Shown here: piece after piece, positions 9,750 to 20,400 of the stretch
Position numbering within the stretch: the stretch's first letter is position 1
Layout: each line of letters begins with the position of its first letter
Translations under genes and position numbers: made by a program
The notes under the pieces: model-generated
What the model saw: the letters and a program-made list of their open reading frames with translations, nothing else
Database searches by the model: none
What the model was told of the DNA's origin: nothing
Assembly: GCA_023412195.1 (NCBI GenBank)
Contig: JAEYNZ010000126.1
Span: 1 to 64,000 of the forward strand
Reading direction: 5' to 3'
Origin: Bacteroidota bacterium
GTDB taxonomy: Bacteria > Bacteroidota > Bacteroidia > Bacteroidales > Prolixibacteraceae
Length of the DNA stretch: 64,000 nucleotides

Positions 9750-10427
9750 ATGAATCAAATGAAAATAACTGCAAATGTCATCGGGGCCACAGGCCTTACC
9801 GGCAGCGAACTGGTTAAGCTTTTACTGGATGACGACAGGTTCGGGAAAGTCAATATCTTTGTCCGTCGCGATACGGAAATACGACATGCCAAACTGGAAC
9901 AACACCTTATCGATTTCAGCAATAAAAGTACGTGGGTAGAAAAACTAAAGGGCGACATACTGTTTTCTGCCCTTGGAACCACGCTAAAACAAGCAGGAAG
10001 CAAGGAAAAGGAATATGAAGTGGATTTTACCTTTAACCATGAATTTGCCCGCGAGGCACAAAAAAACGGAATTCAAACTTATATTCTTGTTTCTTCCATC
10101 GGTGCTAATCCGGAGTCACGGCTATTCTACCCGCGCATGAAAGGTGAACTGGATGCAGCAGTCCTTAAATTAGGTTTCAAAAACATTACAATTCTGCGCC
10201 CCTCTTCGCTCACAGGTAAAAGAAGCAACAGGCGTCTGTTGGAAGAATTATCCATTCCTTTAGTCAGGCTGGTTACCCGATTTATCTTTAAAAAATACAG
10301 GCCAGTTTCAGGAAGAACTGTTGCAGAAGCAATGATCTGTGCAGCAGTCAATCCCACTCCCCACAAAACCATCTGGGAAGGGGATGAAGTTTTTGACCTG
10401 GCGAATCAATGCATTGGTTCAATATAA
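9750..10427 (+). CDS. NAD(P)-binding (HTATIP2/SDR_a5-like) oxidoreductase
   Basis: A 225-residue protein with an N-terminal Rossmann motif VIGATGLTGSELVKLLL, followed by ILVSSIGANPESRLFYPRMKGELD. The last stretch contains the YxxxK-like YPRMKGELD of atypical SDRs. It resembles the NAD(P)H-binding family of human HTATIP2/TIP30 and bacterial YbjT-like proteins. A start at the second Met (9759) is equally possible. Function is not known. It lies between an SDR and a small membrane protein. Confidence 0.75.
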   Translation: MNQMKITANVIGATGLTGSELVKLLLDDDRFGKVNIFVRRDTEIRHAKLEQHLIDFSNKSTWVEKLKGDILFSALGTTLKQAGSKEKEYEVDFTFNHEFAREAQKNGIQTYILVSSIGANPESRLFYPRMKGELDAAVLKLGFKNITILRPSSLTGKRSNRRLLEELSIPLVRLVTRFIFKKYRPVSGRTVAEAMICAAVNPTPHKTIWEGDEVFDLANQCIGSI

Positions 10428-10496
10428 AAGAAAAATAAATTCTTTAAAACCAAAATCAGGTTCAAATGTTTCAATGTAAACTTTAAACAAAATATA

Positions 10497-10937
10497 ATGT
10501 ATACCGGACTTCTGCATTCCCATAATCTTCTTCGCTGGTTTGTTATTATTATGATGCTCCTGGCTGTTGCTTTTGCTTTGTATGGCTGGTTGGGCAAAAA
10601 ACCTTTTACCAGGAAAGATAACATTACCGGGCTTCTGCTTACGATTTCAGTTGACTTACAGTTGCTGATAGGACTGATTCTTTATCTGTTTGTAAGCCCC
10701 TTTACAAAGGCAGCTTTTGCCGACTTTGGTGCTGCCATGAAAAACTCAGTGCTCCGGTTTTATGCAGTAGAGCATATCATGCTGATGCTCATTGCCCTGA
10801 TCCTGATCCACATCGGAAGAGTAAAGACTAAAAAAGCGTTGACAGATGTGAAAAAGCACCGCATGGCAGCCATCTTCTACGGGATTGCGTTCATACTGAT
10901 ACTGGCAGGTATCCCATGGGACAGGCCTTTGCTTTAA
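10497..10937 (+). CDS. Four-helix conserved membrane protein
   Basis: A 146-residue integral membrane protein with four predicted helices (about 13-31, 45-68, 88-105 and 125-140). The N-terminal LHSHNLLRW gives His7 and His9, and VEHIMLMLIALILIHIG gives two further His residues spaced ten apart. The paired His in helices suggest possible haem or metal binding, but this is inference. Similar unnamed proteins are common in Bacteroidota. The gene ends at a strong bidirectional hairpin. Confidence 0.7.
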   Translation: MYTGLLHSHNLLRWFVIIMMLLAVAFALYGWLGKKPFTRKDNITGLLLTISVDLQLLIGLILYLFVSPFTKAAFADFGAAMKNSVLRFYAVEHIMLMLIALILIHIGRVKTKKALTDVKKHRMAAIFYGIAFILILAGIPWDRPLL

Positions 10938-10952
10938 TTCTCAGCTGTATAA

Positions 10953-10990
10953 AAATAAAACAGCACCACCTGCTGGTAGTGCTGTTTTAT
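10953..10990. terminator. Bidirectional hairpin terminator
   Basis: A stem AAAACAGCAC / GTGCTGTTTT encloses a short ACC-TGCT-GGT inner stem. It is flanked by A-rich sequence on the left and T-rich sequence on the right. It sits between the convergent genes ending at 10937 (+) and 11008 (-), so it can serve both. Confidence 0.8.
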
Positions 10991-11007
10991 TTTTTAAGCG
11001 CCTGCGG

Positions 11008-13479
11008 CTACTTGTTCAGTAAATGATGAGCAGCCAAAGCCAGGAACATGAAATGGGTGGCTCCACCTCCCATTACATACTCAGTTTGTTGCCAGAAATA
11101 AGGCCATTCTTTTAACTCAGGAAAGTCGGGCCTGATGATCCCGGTACCGGAAGCAACCCCACCCGGGATAAACGACCAGTCAGCACGATTAACGCCATAT
11201 GCGACCAGCAGCGAGCGTGACCCCACACCCGATGCAAAGGAGGATGTGTTTTCCCCGGGGTGATTACCAAGAACAAAATGAAGTGCATTCAGCAGCAAAC
11301 TGTTATCAAACATCTGTGGCATGTATTTGTGCAGAAAATAGTGCTGCATGCCAAGCCGCTGGATTCCCCAGCCGTCACCCCATATCCGGATATTATAAGG
11401 AACTCCAAAAGGATTTTCCTGCTGCTTTTCAGCCAGATCTTTCTGAAGGGTTTCAAAAGCTGCATTCAGTGCATCAAGGAATGGTTTGTTATCAAATTTA
11501 TCCAGGACTCTGGAAACCGTGTAACCAGTTGATCCGATACTCCTGACAATCTGATCCTGCATTGAAACCAGATCGTTTCTGTACTTTTCTGAACCGGTAG
11601 TTACCAACAGTTCTACAGCTGCTGTGATCTTTGATGAAGCCCAGCGGTTTGAAGATTCCCTTTCCATATCATACAATTCAACAGCTGCCTGAAGGCATTG
11701 AACGGCAAGGGTATCATTATAACCTTTCAAAACCCTGGCAGCAGCTGCCAGTGCCTGTATTGCCGTATATTCATGTCCCGGATGTTCTTCGGTAAAAACC
11801 CACCGGTCGTCAGTCCTGCCCGATTCAGTTCCGCTTCGCTCTGTCTCCTTCATTCCGGGATTGTATTTCAGCCCGTCGGTCATAGCTGTGGCATCGCCCA
11901 GCAACACATACTGGCGGAGATCATTGCAGATAATCCCCCGGTATAACCGTCCAAGGTTTTGGTATCCGCCCAGAATGGAGAGCACACCGTGCTCAACCTG
12001 CTGAAGAATATCAGGCTTCCCGTCAGGTAAATGTATTTCAACTATTCTTGATTCCTGGTCTACAGAAGTAAAATCCCATATCACATTAAATTCTTCATAA
12101 GCAAGAGCCAGTGTCCAGACGGTACCTGCCTGAGATTCAACCCTGAGGTCATAGTCTCCTGCATCGTGCCAGCCACCAGTATTTAGTCCAGGCACCTGTT
12201 CGCCCGGTTTATAATCAGTCAGGGTAGAAGGTCCCTGTACATATCCGTCAAAATGATTGTGATCTAAAGGAGCCATAAGTGCATCGTCCATATGACAGAG
12301 GTCGTGCCACACCCTGTACCCTTCATTAATGCGCATATGGCACATCTGTACAGGAAGAAAATACTCCAGCGTTGGCTGCCATACATGCCTGTCGTAAACA
12401 TCGTCATCAATTTTAAAAGGTTCGGTTTTGAAATCACCATAAACAACCTGGTAAATACCCGGCTTTTTCACTTCAGAAAAGTTAAACTGATAGTAATTAA
12501 ACCTGAGGTATTTCCCCCACTTCTCCGGTACCGAGGATTTCACTGTTTCAAAACCTCCGCTTTCCGACATACGGATAAGTGAAACCTTTTCTATGGAAGT
12601 TTCACCCTTATCCAGTTCAACCGATGCAATCTTGGGTTGAGATGAATGATAGCCCACCTGGCTTACATGCACAACAGGCTTATGTTTAAAATCCTTCACA
12701 ACATAAGGTTCCACCAGCCACTCTATGGCTCCTTTTGTAGCTCCGGAAGGCACTTCCGACCGTACTACAAACCATCCGTTATTGTGATAGAAACGTCCGT
12801 CGAGCAACTGAAGTTCCGATTTCAATGAAGTAATCACCATGGTCTGCTCCAGAACATCGGGAGCGATTGTCAGTTTACGCCCCGTTGCCATCGGGAATGC
12901 CTGCCATACCCCATCAGCATCCTGCTGCATAGGCCCGTTTGGCTGGATAGTAAACAATCCTGATTTATCATCCATATACCATGTTTTTCCAAAAAGAAGA
13001 CCGGGAAATAACTCCAGGTTAAAACCAACCTTTCCAATCCATTCCTCAGGGAGCGGTTCATTCAGGTCTACAACGATCCTGAAGTTTTTACCTTCTCCGA
13101 ATACCCTGACATCATAACTGAATTCAAGGTCGGGATAAAATATTGGATTGAACCCTTTGCCGTTCCGGCTTTCGTCGGGATAAGAACAGGTCACCCTGAT
13201 CTCGTTGTTTTCACGAAATACCTGCCTGTCTCCGGTTACAGGAATGGGTTGCCACTGTCCCGGTGCAGGCTCAAGGCGGATATCACCGTTTGTAGCTACA
13301 CGTGTTCCGTTTTGTATTATTCCAATGGCTCCCTGATGTCCTTCAGGATAAATATCATAAAATACCATGACATTCAGTCCGGGCATTTCAAAATATTCAT
13401 CTTCATTGATGACAAGATTCTGAGAAATCGCAGATAGAAAGGCAACAATAACGACTGCCAGCAGAAAAATTTTCTTCAT
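11008..13479 (-). CDS. GH9 family cellulase
   Basis: An 823-residue secreted enzyme (signal peptide about 1-19, VVIVAFLSAISQ). A long N-terminal beta-rich region (20-280) precedes an Ig-like CelD_N domain (about 285-375, starting VHVSQVGYHSSQPKIA). The (alpha/alpha)6 catalytic domain follows. The GH9 signature GGWHDAGDYD near residue 434 supplies the catalytic Asp pair, and Glu in QQTEYVMGGG near 802 is the expected general acid. GH9 enzymes hydrolyse beta-1,4-glucans with inversion. It has no T9SS tail and no neighbouring sus genes. The ~260-residue N-terminal extension is longer than usual and of unknown role. Confidence 0.88.
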   Translation of the reverse strand: MKKIFLLAVVIVAFLSAISQNLVINEDEYFEMPGLNVMVFYDIYPEGHQGAIGIIQNGTRVATNGDIRLEPAPGQWQPIPVTGDRQVFRENNEIRVTCSYPDESRNGKGFNPIFYPDLEFSYDVRVFGEGKNFRIVVDLNEPLPEEWIGKVGFNLELFPGLLFGKTWYMDDKSGLFTIQPNGPMQQDADGVWQAFPMATGRKLTIAPDVLEQTMVITSLKSELQLLDGRFYHNNGWFVVRSEVPSGATKGAIEWLVEPYVVKDFKHKPVVHVSQVGYHSSQPKIASVELDKGETSIEKVSLIRMSESGGFETVKSSVPEKWGKYLRFNYYQFNFSEVKKPGIYQVVYGDFKTEPFKIDDDVYDRHVWQPTLEYFLPVQMCHMRINEGYRVWHDLCHMDDALMAPLDHNHFDGYVQGPSTLTDYKPGEQVPGLNTGGWHDAGDYDLRVESQAGTVWTLALAYEEFNVIWDFTSVDQESRIVEIHLPDGKPDILQQVEHGVLSILGGYQNLGRLYRGIICNDLRQYVLLGDATAMTDGLKYNPGMKETERSGTESGRTDDRWVFTEEHPGHEYTAIQALAAAARVLKGYNDTLAVQCLQAAVELYDMERESSNRWASSKITAAVELLVTTGSEKYRNDLVSMQDQIVRSIGSTGYTVSRVLDKFDNKPFLDALNAAFETLQKDLAEKQQENPFGVPYNIRIWGDGWGIQRLGMQHYFLHKYMPQMFDNSLLLNALHFVLGNHPGENTSSFASGVGSRSLLVAYGVNRADWSFIPGGVASGTGIIRPDFPELKEWPYFWQQTEYVMGGGATHFMFLALAAHHLLNK

Positions 13480-13871
13480 GGTAAAACTGGTTTAGATTAC
13501 AAATTGTAAATATAACAAGATGGAAATATAAACCATAAAAAACAAGACAGATTATTCTGCAGAAATTTTAAAAGTCGGATATTATTGGCAGGTAGCTAGT
13601 TGCATCGCCTGAACCTCAAATGGCAACCGAAGAATCTTTGAATTAGAAAGTCAAAGTCCCGTGGGTCCGCTGCATAATCGGAGAGCAATGCTAAAAAGGT
13701 ACAGTGACCGGGAGTCGGACTTTCCAAGTCCGGCATTAAAGACAGCTAGCCAATTGCATCGCCTGAACCTCAAAGAACAGCAGCAAATTCTTTTACCTGG
13801 AAAGTCAAAGTCCCCTTGGTTCCCATCAAGATCGCAGGAAAATACTAAAAAGCTGCTACGGCCGATAACCG
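13480..13871. other. Intergenic region holding a repeat cluster
   Basis: No gene is apparent. 13593-13860 consists of two copies of a roughly 150 bp unit (described separately). The remaining AT-rich stretch 13480-13590 probably contains the GH9 promoter, although I see no clean TAnnTTTG box. Confidence 0.6.
13593..13860. repeat. Dispersed repeat cluster, REP/BIME-like (copy 1)
   Basis: Two ~150 bp units in tandem. The 20-mer TGCATCGCCTGAACCTCAAA occurs at 13601-13620 and 13755-13774. GAAAGTCAAAGTCCC occurs at 13646-13660 and 13800-13814. Between them, at 13706-13740, is a 35 bp sequence (core GGGAGTCGGACTTTCC) that recurs exactly at 58796-58830. The GGGAGTCGGACTTTCC unit and the reverse complement of GGAAAGTCAAAGTCCC are related, giving alternating orientations as in BIMEs. 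The cluster begins 12 bp beyond the stop codon of the hydrolase gene. Confidence 0.75.
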
Positions 13872-15272
13872 TTACAGCTTCTTTATCCAGTCTGCCATCA
13901 GGCTCAGCACTTCAGGAGATATGGTTTCTTCTATTTTGACATATTCAGAACCATCGCCGGTATCGCAGTGCTGAAACAGGTGATTCAAACCCGGCATGAC
14001 TATCACCCTGCTTTTCTGATGTCCGTTTTCCAGCGACCGTTCCAGATGAGACAGATTTAGGGCTACAGGAACCTGCATATCTTTTTCAGCCAGCAAAGCC
14101 AGCACAGGAATATCCAACGATTTAAGTGTTTCCTCCGGATCATGTTTCAATGAATACCTCCACCAAGCCTCTAAAAGCTGGCTGGCCAAAGCGTCCACCA
14201 TTTCATCGCTCCAGTTCAGCAACTGCTTTTCTGTTTCAGGCAAATCGGCAAAATACTGGCGGACCTGCAACCTGACTTCCTCATCTGAAATATCTTTACG
14301 AACAATATTATTCACGGCCTGCAGGATTTTCTCCTGAATTTTCAGGGATTCTTCAGATGCCCCTGCCTGCCTTGCCATCCTGATACGCTGGAATGTAACA
14401 TTGTCACCCAGGTTTGAACCCGGCCCTGCCAATAAAATGATCCAGGCAACGTCGGCCGATTTTGAGGCAGCAATGGGAGCCATAATTCCCCCTTCGCTGT
14501 GTCCTATAAATCCCAGCATTTGCTGATTTACTTCTTTCCGGGTTTTCAGGTACTCTATACCTGCAAGCCCATCTTCTGCAAAATCGGCTGTGGTTGCACT
14601 TGCAAAATTACCGGTTGAAGCTCCTACCCCACGGTCATCGGCACGTAAAACTGCAATGCCATTCCGGGTAAGAAAATCGGCTATTACCAAAAATGGTTTA
14701 TGCCCAAGTAACTGCTCATCCCTGTTCTGTGGACCTGAACCTGTAAGTAACACCACAGCAGGAAAAGGCCCTTCCCCCTCTGGTATTGTAAATGTACCGG
14801 CCAATTCAATATCAGCTTTCTCATTTTTGTATACAACTTCCTCTGCAATATATGGAAACGGAGGTTTTGGCTCCTGTGGCCTGTTAAGCGGCTGCAGGGC
14901 ATCAACCCGTCTGAACACCAATGGAAACTTACCCGGCCCCTGCCTGAATTCCGCTGTTATTTTATTTCTGTCTTCATCATAGTTGCCTTCTATCTGGATC
15001 CCGATTTTTGCATTCAGAAACACATGGTTCCCGGTAATCTTAACTTCATCGATAGGAATTTCACCACTCCCCTGATCAAGGCTGTTTAGTGTTGCAGTAT
15101 ATGAGCCTTCTTCATTTTTTGAAATGGTAATTGCCAGCCGCAGCGACATATTTCCCACTTTAAGCGTATCCAGAAAAATACCTTCTTCTGAACCTGGCAC
15201 CTGCGCGGATAAAAAAACGGGAAAAAACAAAATTAAACTGAATGCAAAAAGTAGCTGATGTATTGGTTTCAT
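13872..15272 (-). CDS. Secreted alpha/beta hydrolase
   Basis: A 466-residue exported protein (signal peptide about 1-23, ending FLSAQ). An N-terminal beta-rich domain (30-140) precedes an alpha/beta hydrolase core. It has the nucleophile elbow GHSEGG (Ser near residue 258), Asp in LLAEKDMQVP near 397 and His in GLNHLFQ near 430, a complete triad. The oxyanion region LLTGSGPQNRDE is typical of the dipeptidyl-peptidase/BAAT-like hydrolases of Bacteroidota. Substrate (ester or peptide) cannot be told. It stands alone on the minus strand between the acyl-CoA synthetase and a repeat cluster. Confidence 0.8.
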   Translation of the reverse strand: MKPIHQLLFAFSLILFFPVFLSAQVPGSEEGIFLDTLKVGNMSLRLAITISKNEEGSYTATLNSLDQGSGEIPIDEVKITGNHVFLNAKIGIQIEGNYDEDRNKITAEFRQGPGKFPLVFRRVDALQPLNRPQEPKPPFPYIAEEVVYKNEKADIELAGTFTIPEGEGPFPAVVLLTGSGPQNRDEQLLGHKPFLVIADFLTRNGIAVLRADDRGVGASTGNFASATTADFAEDGLAGIEYLKTRKEVNQQMLGFIGHSEGGIMAPIAASKSADVAWIILLAGPGSNLGDNVTFQRIRMARQAGASEESLKIQEKILQAVNNIVRKDISDEEVRLQVRQYFADLPETEKQLLNWSDEMVDALASQLLEAWWRYSLKHDPEETLKSLDIPVLALLAEKDMQVPVALNLSHLERSLENGHQKSRVIVMPGLNHLFQHCDTGDGSEYVKIEETISPEVLSLMADWIKKL

Positions 15273-15399
15273 TGATTATAAAGTTTGTTACCTTATTTGT
15301 CGCAACCTGCTGTAAAAGGTTACAAAAAAAACCGCCCCGGATACAGAGCGGCTATATGATTTTCAGGAAATACTTCTTGTTTTTATGGAGAAACCAGGA

Positions 15400-17187
15400 T
15401 TAATTCCTTCCTACCGAATAAATATCATCAATAAGATGCCTGTACTTTACGGCAACCATGTTTCTTCTCAGCTTCAGTGTGGGAGAAAGTTCACCTGTAG
15501 CAGGTGACCACTCCTCATGAACCAGCCTGATGCGAAGGATCTGCTCATGAGTGCCTAAAGTTTTATTGATGGCATTCACTTCCTTCTGAATTTTTTCAAG
15601 TACTTCAGGGATCTTAATCAACTCCTGGTTGTCGCGGAAATGGATCTTATGTTCCGCGCACCAGTCGTGCAACAACTGAAAATTGGGCGATATAAGGGCA
15701 CTGGCAAACTTTTCATTGGCACCAATAACCATCACCTGTTCAATGAGGTTCGAAGCTTTAAGCTTGTTCTCAATCATCTGAGGTGCAATATATTTCCCTC
15801 CCGAAAGCTTAAAAATCTCTTTTTTACGGTCGGTAATCTTCAGGAATTTGTCATCTTCAAATACCCCAATGTCGCCGGTATGAAACCAGCCATTTTCATC
15901 GATTACCTGGGCTGTCATTTCGGGTGCCTTGTAATACCCCATCATCACACCGGGGCCTTTGCACAGGATTTCACCGTCCGAAGCAATTTTCACCTCAAAT
16001 CCCTCAAGAACCGGGCCTACTGTTCCAATCTTCATCTCCCCTGTAGCCGGATTGTTCACTGCAATGACAGGTGAAGTCTCAGTCAGGCCGTAACCTTCCA
16101 GATTGTACATGCCAGCCATGCCAAGAACCCTTGCTATCCGTGGCTGCAGCGCAGCGCCGCCAGAAACTATATATACAATATTACCTCCAAGCGCCTCCCT
16201 CCATTTGGAATATATCAGCTTGTCGGCAATTTTTATTTTTAACTTCAGCACGGGACCATAATTATTATGATACTCAAAATGCCTGGTAAGGTTTAATGCC
16301 CAGAAATAAAGCATTTTTTTTATCCCCGACAATTCTTTTCCCTTTGCCACAAATCCGTCATAAACCTTTTCGAGCAGACGGGGCACAGAATTAAACATGT
16401 GAGGTTTGATTTCCTTGATGGCTGCAACAATCTGGGCAAGGTTTCCCACGTAATAAACCCCCATTCCCTTGTACTGGAAATGATAGTTTACACTGCGTTC
16501 ATATACATGGCAAAGGGGCAGGAAACTGATTACCCTGTGGTCTTTACCCAGATGGTGCATTTTAACATGAGCAAGAAAATTTGAAACCAGGTTGTTTTGC
16601 GAAAGCATCACCCCTTTTGGTACCCCTGTCGTCCCTGATGTGTAAATTATGGTTGCCAGATCACCAGGAGTTATGGATGCTTTCAGTTTATATAGCTTTC
16701 CTTCCTGTTCACTTCGTGCAGATTCACCAAGCTTAAGAATTTCCTCATAATTTCTGGCTCCTTCAATTTCATCAAAAGTATAAACATCTTTAAGTGCCGG
16801 AATCCTCCTTGCTATCGGATTCAGCTTTTCATACAATTTATTGTCGCCTGCAATCAGTAATTTCGATTCGGAATGCTCCAGGATGTATTTGTATTCATCT
16901 TCTCCAATTGTAGGATAAATGGGCACATGAACTGCACCGATCATGGCCAGGCCCATATCCGCAAAATTCCACTCAGGCCTGTTGGTTGTCACTGTTGCAA
17001 TTTTATCGCCTTTTTCATAACCCATTGCCAAAAGTCCCAGGGCAAACTGGTGCGACTTCCTGTAATACTCCTCAGTGGAATAAGTATACCACGAGTTTTC
17101 CTTTTTACCACCCAATGCATCCTCCCTCGGAAATTCTTCCATATATCTGTCGAGGATATCAAATGTACGCGTAACTTTTACAGCCAT
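15400..17187 (-). CDS. Long-chain fatty acid-CoA ligase (AMP-forming)
   Basis: A protein of 595 residues from the preferred ATG at 17187. The ORF extends to 17232, but a -7 box TATATTTG (17211-17218) lies inside that extension, so the longer start is unlikely. The AMP-binding P-loop IIYTSGTTGVPKGVM is near residue 177. Further motifs are GYGLTETSPV, GWFHTGDIG and DRKKEIFKLSGGKYIAP. Length and motifs match FadD/FAA1-type acyl-CoA synthetases, which activate fatty acids for lipid synthesis or degradation. It is monocistronic as far as the sequence shows. Confidence 0.9.
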   Translation of the reverse strand: MAVKVTRTFDILDRYMEEFPREDALGGKKENSWYTYSTEEYYRKSHQFALGLLAMGYEKGDKIATVTTNRPEWNFADMGLAMIGAVHVPIYPTIGEDEYKYILEHSESKLLIAGDNKLYEKLNPIARRIPALKDVYTFDEIEGARNYEEILKLGESARSEQEGKLYKLKASITPGDLATIIYTSGTTGVPKGVMLSQNNLVSNFLAHVKMHHLGKDHRVISFLPLCHVYERSVNYHFQYKGMGVYYVGNLAQIVAAIKEIKPHMFNSVPRLLEKVYDGFVAKGKELSGIKKMLYFWALNLTRHFEYHNNYGPVLKLKIKIADKLIYSKWREALGGNIVYIVSGGAALQPRIARVLGMAGMYNLEGYGLTETSPVIAVNNPATGEMKIGTVGPVLEGFEVKIASDGEILCKGPGVMMGYYKAPEMTAQVIDENGWFHTGDIGVFEDDKFLKITDRKKEIFKLSGGKYIAPQMIENKLKASNLIEQVMVIGANEKFASALISPNFQLLHDWCAEHKIHFRDNQELIKIPEVLEKIQKEVNAINKTLGTHEQILRIRLVHEEWSPATGELSPTLKLRRNMVAVKYRHLIDDIYSVGRN

Positions 17188-17210
17188 TCCTTTTACTTTT
17201 TGATAACCGC

Positions 17211-17218
17211 CAAATATA
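17211..17218 (-). promoter_or_regulatory. Candidate -7 box of acyl-CoA synthetase
   Basis: The minus strand reads TATATTTG, fitting the Bacteroidota TAnnTTTG, 24 bp before the ATG at 17187. No TTTG lies at the proper upstream spacing, so this is a partial match. Confidence 0.4.
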
Positions 17219-17428
17219 GGATTTTTGAACAACCGCCATTTTTAGCAAACAGGGAAAACACCGGTCCATTGGTTTATTTAGATCAATTCCAATTAATTAC
17301 AATGATCTGATAACGAAAGAATTAATCGAAATAATTTCGACTTAAAGAATGGAAGATTCCAAAAATTCATAATTCAAAAGGTATGATAAGGTCTTTTCCG
17401 TCTATAAATATGAAACCATCACATAAAC

Positions 17429-20400
17429 TTAACCAGGAACTTTAAATGCTTTTTCTTTTCCGGTTGCAGGATTATTCCTGTTCTCATATTCAAGATCTTT
17501 CACATAAGCCCAGATCATCAGGCCAAGAAGCAGTGCGAAACTAACCGGTACGGCAGGGTTAACACCATCAGCAACACCTTTCCCGTAAGAATGGAGTCCT
17601 GCCAGGTAATAGTTGACCCCAAAATAGGTCATGATAACAGAAGCAAAGGCAACCACTGAAGCCACAGTATAATTATAAACCCCTTTCAGTGACGGCACCA
17701 GGCGCATATGAACCACAAATGAATAAATAACAATTGTAATCAGCGACCATGTCTCCTTGGGATCCCAGCCCCAGTAACGGCCCCAGCTTTCATTAGCCCA
17801 TACCCCACCAAGAAATGTCCCGATTGTAAGAAAATACAATCCGACCGTAGCCGACATCTCACTGATGGTTGTCAGCTGGTCGATAAACAGGTTTGCCTTG
17901 TGTTCATTCTGTTTCCGGCGTAGAACAATCAGTATCAGTACGAGAATGCCCAAAAAGGCACTTAATCCCAAAAATCCGTAGCTTGCTGTGATTACAGACA
18001 CATGAATGGTAAGCCAGTATGATTTCAGCACAGGCACGAGCGGTGTAATTTCAGGATTCATCCAGTTCAGGTGAGCCACAAAAAGGGAAATTCCCGCCAA
18101 AAAAGCTGCTGTTCCAACCACCATCGGATACTTTCTGCCAAATATAATGCCTGCCAGCATGGAAGCCCAGGCTACATACACTACCGATTCGTAGCCGTTG
18201 CTCCAGGGCGCACGACCTGAAATGTACCAGCGGATAATAATGCCTGCAGTGTGAATAACAAAAAGCAGAACAATGCTGTAGAAAAATGTGCCCTTTAGAA
18301 AAACAGGAAGTGGCTTTTGCCTGAAAATGTTTACAAACAATACAAACAGCAGGAAAAAACCAAAAAGCAGGTAAAACGGAAATATCCGTTCGAAGGGATT
18401 TACCTTGTTGTACAGCAGTTCTGAACGCTTTACCGATTCAGAGGGCAACAGGTCGTCACCAAATTTCAGTTGAAATTTATCAATTGCACCAAGAACCTCA
18501 AGTGCACTCTCATTATTTTGCCCTTTAATCGAATTCAGCATCAGAGACCATCCGCTTCTTATAAAAAGTGAATCCCCACCTGAATATTCCACAGCATCAT
18601 CACCGGGAGAATACCACGGATCTTCAGCCCTTTCACGCGGAAAGACATTGAAGAGGGAACCACGGAAAACCATGAAACAAATGCTCACCCGCTCATCAAG
18701 ATAAATGTATTCCTTTTCCAGCCTGTTCCTGAAGGCAGCAGGTTTACTGAATGCTGCCCTCACTTTTTCGGCAAGGATGTAGTTTCCCTGGCTATCGAAC
18801 AACTGCTGAATTGAAATATATTTTCCACTGATCCCAAGTTCAGACGCCAGTGCTTTATCAGCTACAAGGATAAAAGGCTTGGTCTGCCAGATTTCAGGAT
18901 AGGCCATCATACTCAGCACAACCTCATCGGATGATTTTCCGTAAACAGTCTGTTTCCGGCTCACCTTACGCACGATCTCGCTTGTAAGGCTTGACATGGG
19001 TTTAATACGTCCGTCCACACTCTGCACCCAGATTTCACTGAAACTTTTTGCAACCTCCGCTTCCAGTGGAGGAATACCGGCCCCTGATCCTTCCTGTGAA
19101 TTTGCATGAAATGCACCTCCAAGAAGTATTGCTGCAACTGCAACCGCCTTAACAGAACTTTGTTTTAAACGGTTCACAAGGTATCTGAAATAGGAATTTT
19201 TATTGATCAGGGATAAGGCAAAACCAAGTATCAGCAATAAATAACTAAGGTAGGAAACCCATGTTCCCCACAGATCATAATTCACCGACAAAACCGTACC
19301 TTTTTCATCCTGATCATAAGAAGACTGGAAGAACTTATATCCCTTGTAAAGCAGGGTGTTGTTCATGTATATGCGCACATCGCGCTCCACACCTTCCTCC
19401 TCATCGATGAGTACCACTTCGGAAGCATATGAAGAAGGCGATTCCGATCCGGGATACCGCTCCAATTGAAAATCCTTCAGGTGCAGACGGAAGGGAAGAT
19501 GAATGGGTTTTGCCCCATATGCAAGTTTAAGAACTGCCCCTGAAAGGGGGACTTCGACTGTATCAGCCGCCATTGACGGGTGCCCGAATACAGGTATGGT
19601 TGTTTCCTTTACTCCATCTGAAATCTGCACCATAACAGCATGTTCATGCGTTTCTACATTGCTTTTAACTGCAGTGAATGTAGCGCTTGGCAGAAAATCA
19701 CGAATCAGGAAACGGAAACCGTTTACACTGTACAGAAACATCTTTTGAATAGAAATGGTATCGCCTGCAGGAAAATCAACAGTTTCCTGACTGGCCATTG
19801 TACTTTCCTCTACAGGGTATTCCGAAATAAGTTTTAATTCACCGTTGCTGATATAAAAGTTTACAGGTGTTTGCTGTGGTGATTCAAATCCGGCTGTAAG
19901 ACCGGGGTATTCCAGTACATCCCCTTTCCTGAATATAAAAGACTGCATTCCCTGGCGGTCAGGGGCTGCAAAAACAAAATCGAGCACTGCTTCACCTTGC
20001 GAAGAGGGAATGGCACGCCGCTCGGCATGTAAAATATATCCCACCGATTTTACCCTTACTTTCTGTCCGTTCAGACTGAAACCTGCAGAAAACTGCCGGG
20101 GTGTCAGTTCCGAAAACCTGACAACCTCTTCATCGGAATTGCCATTCAATTCTGCATAGAAGGTCGATTCAGATGAAAGGATGAAATTGCTGCTGTCATC
20201 TTCACGGATATGCATACTGCCCTCATAACTGAACCAGCGGGTAATGGCGGCACCCAGCAACATCACCAGAAAGGCAACATGAAAAAGCCCCATGGTAAAA
20301 CGCCGGCGTGTTAAAAGTCTGTAACGGATCAGATTATTTATAAGGTTCAGTGCAAAGAGCACCCAAATCAGTTCAAACCACCAGGTATTATATACCAGCG

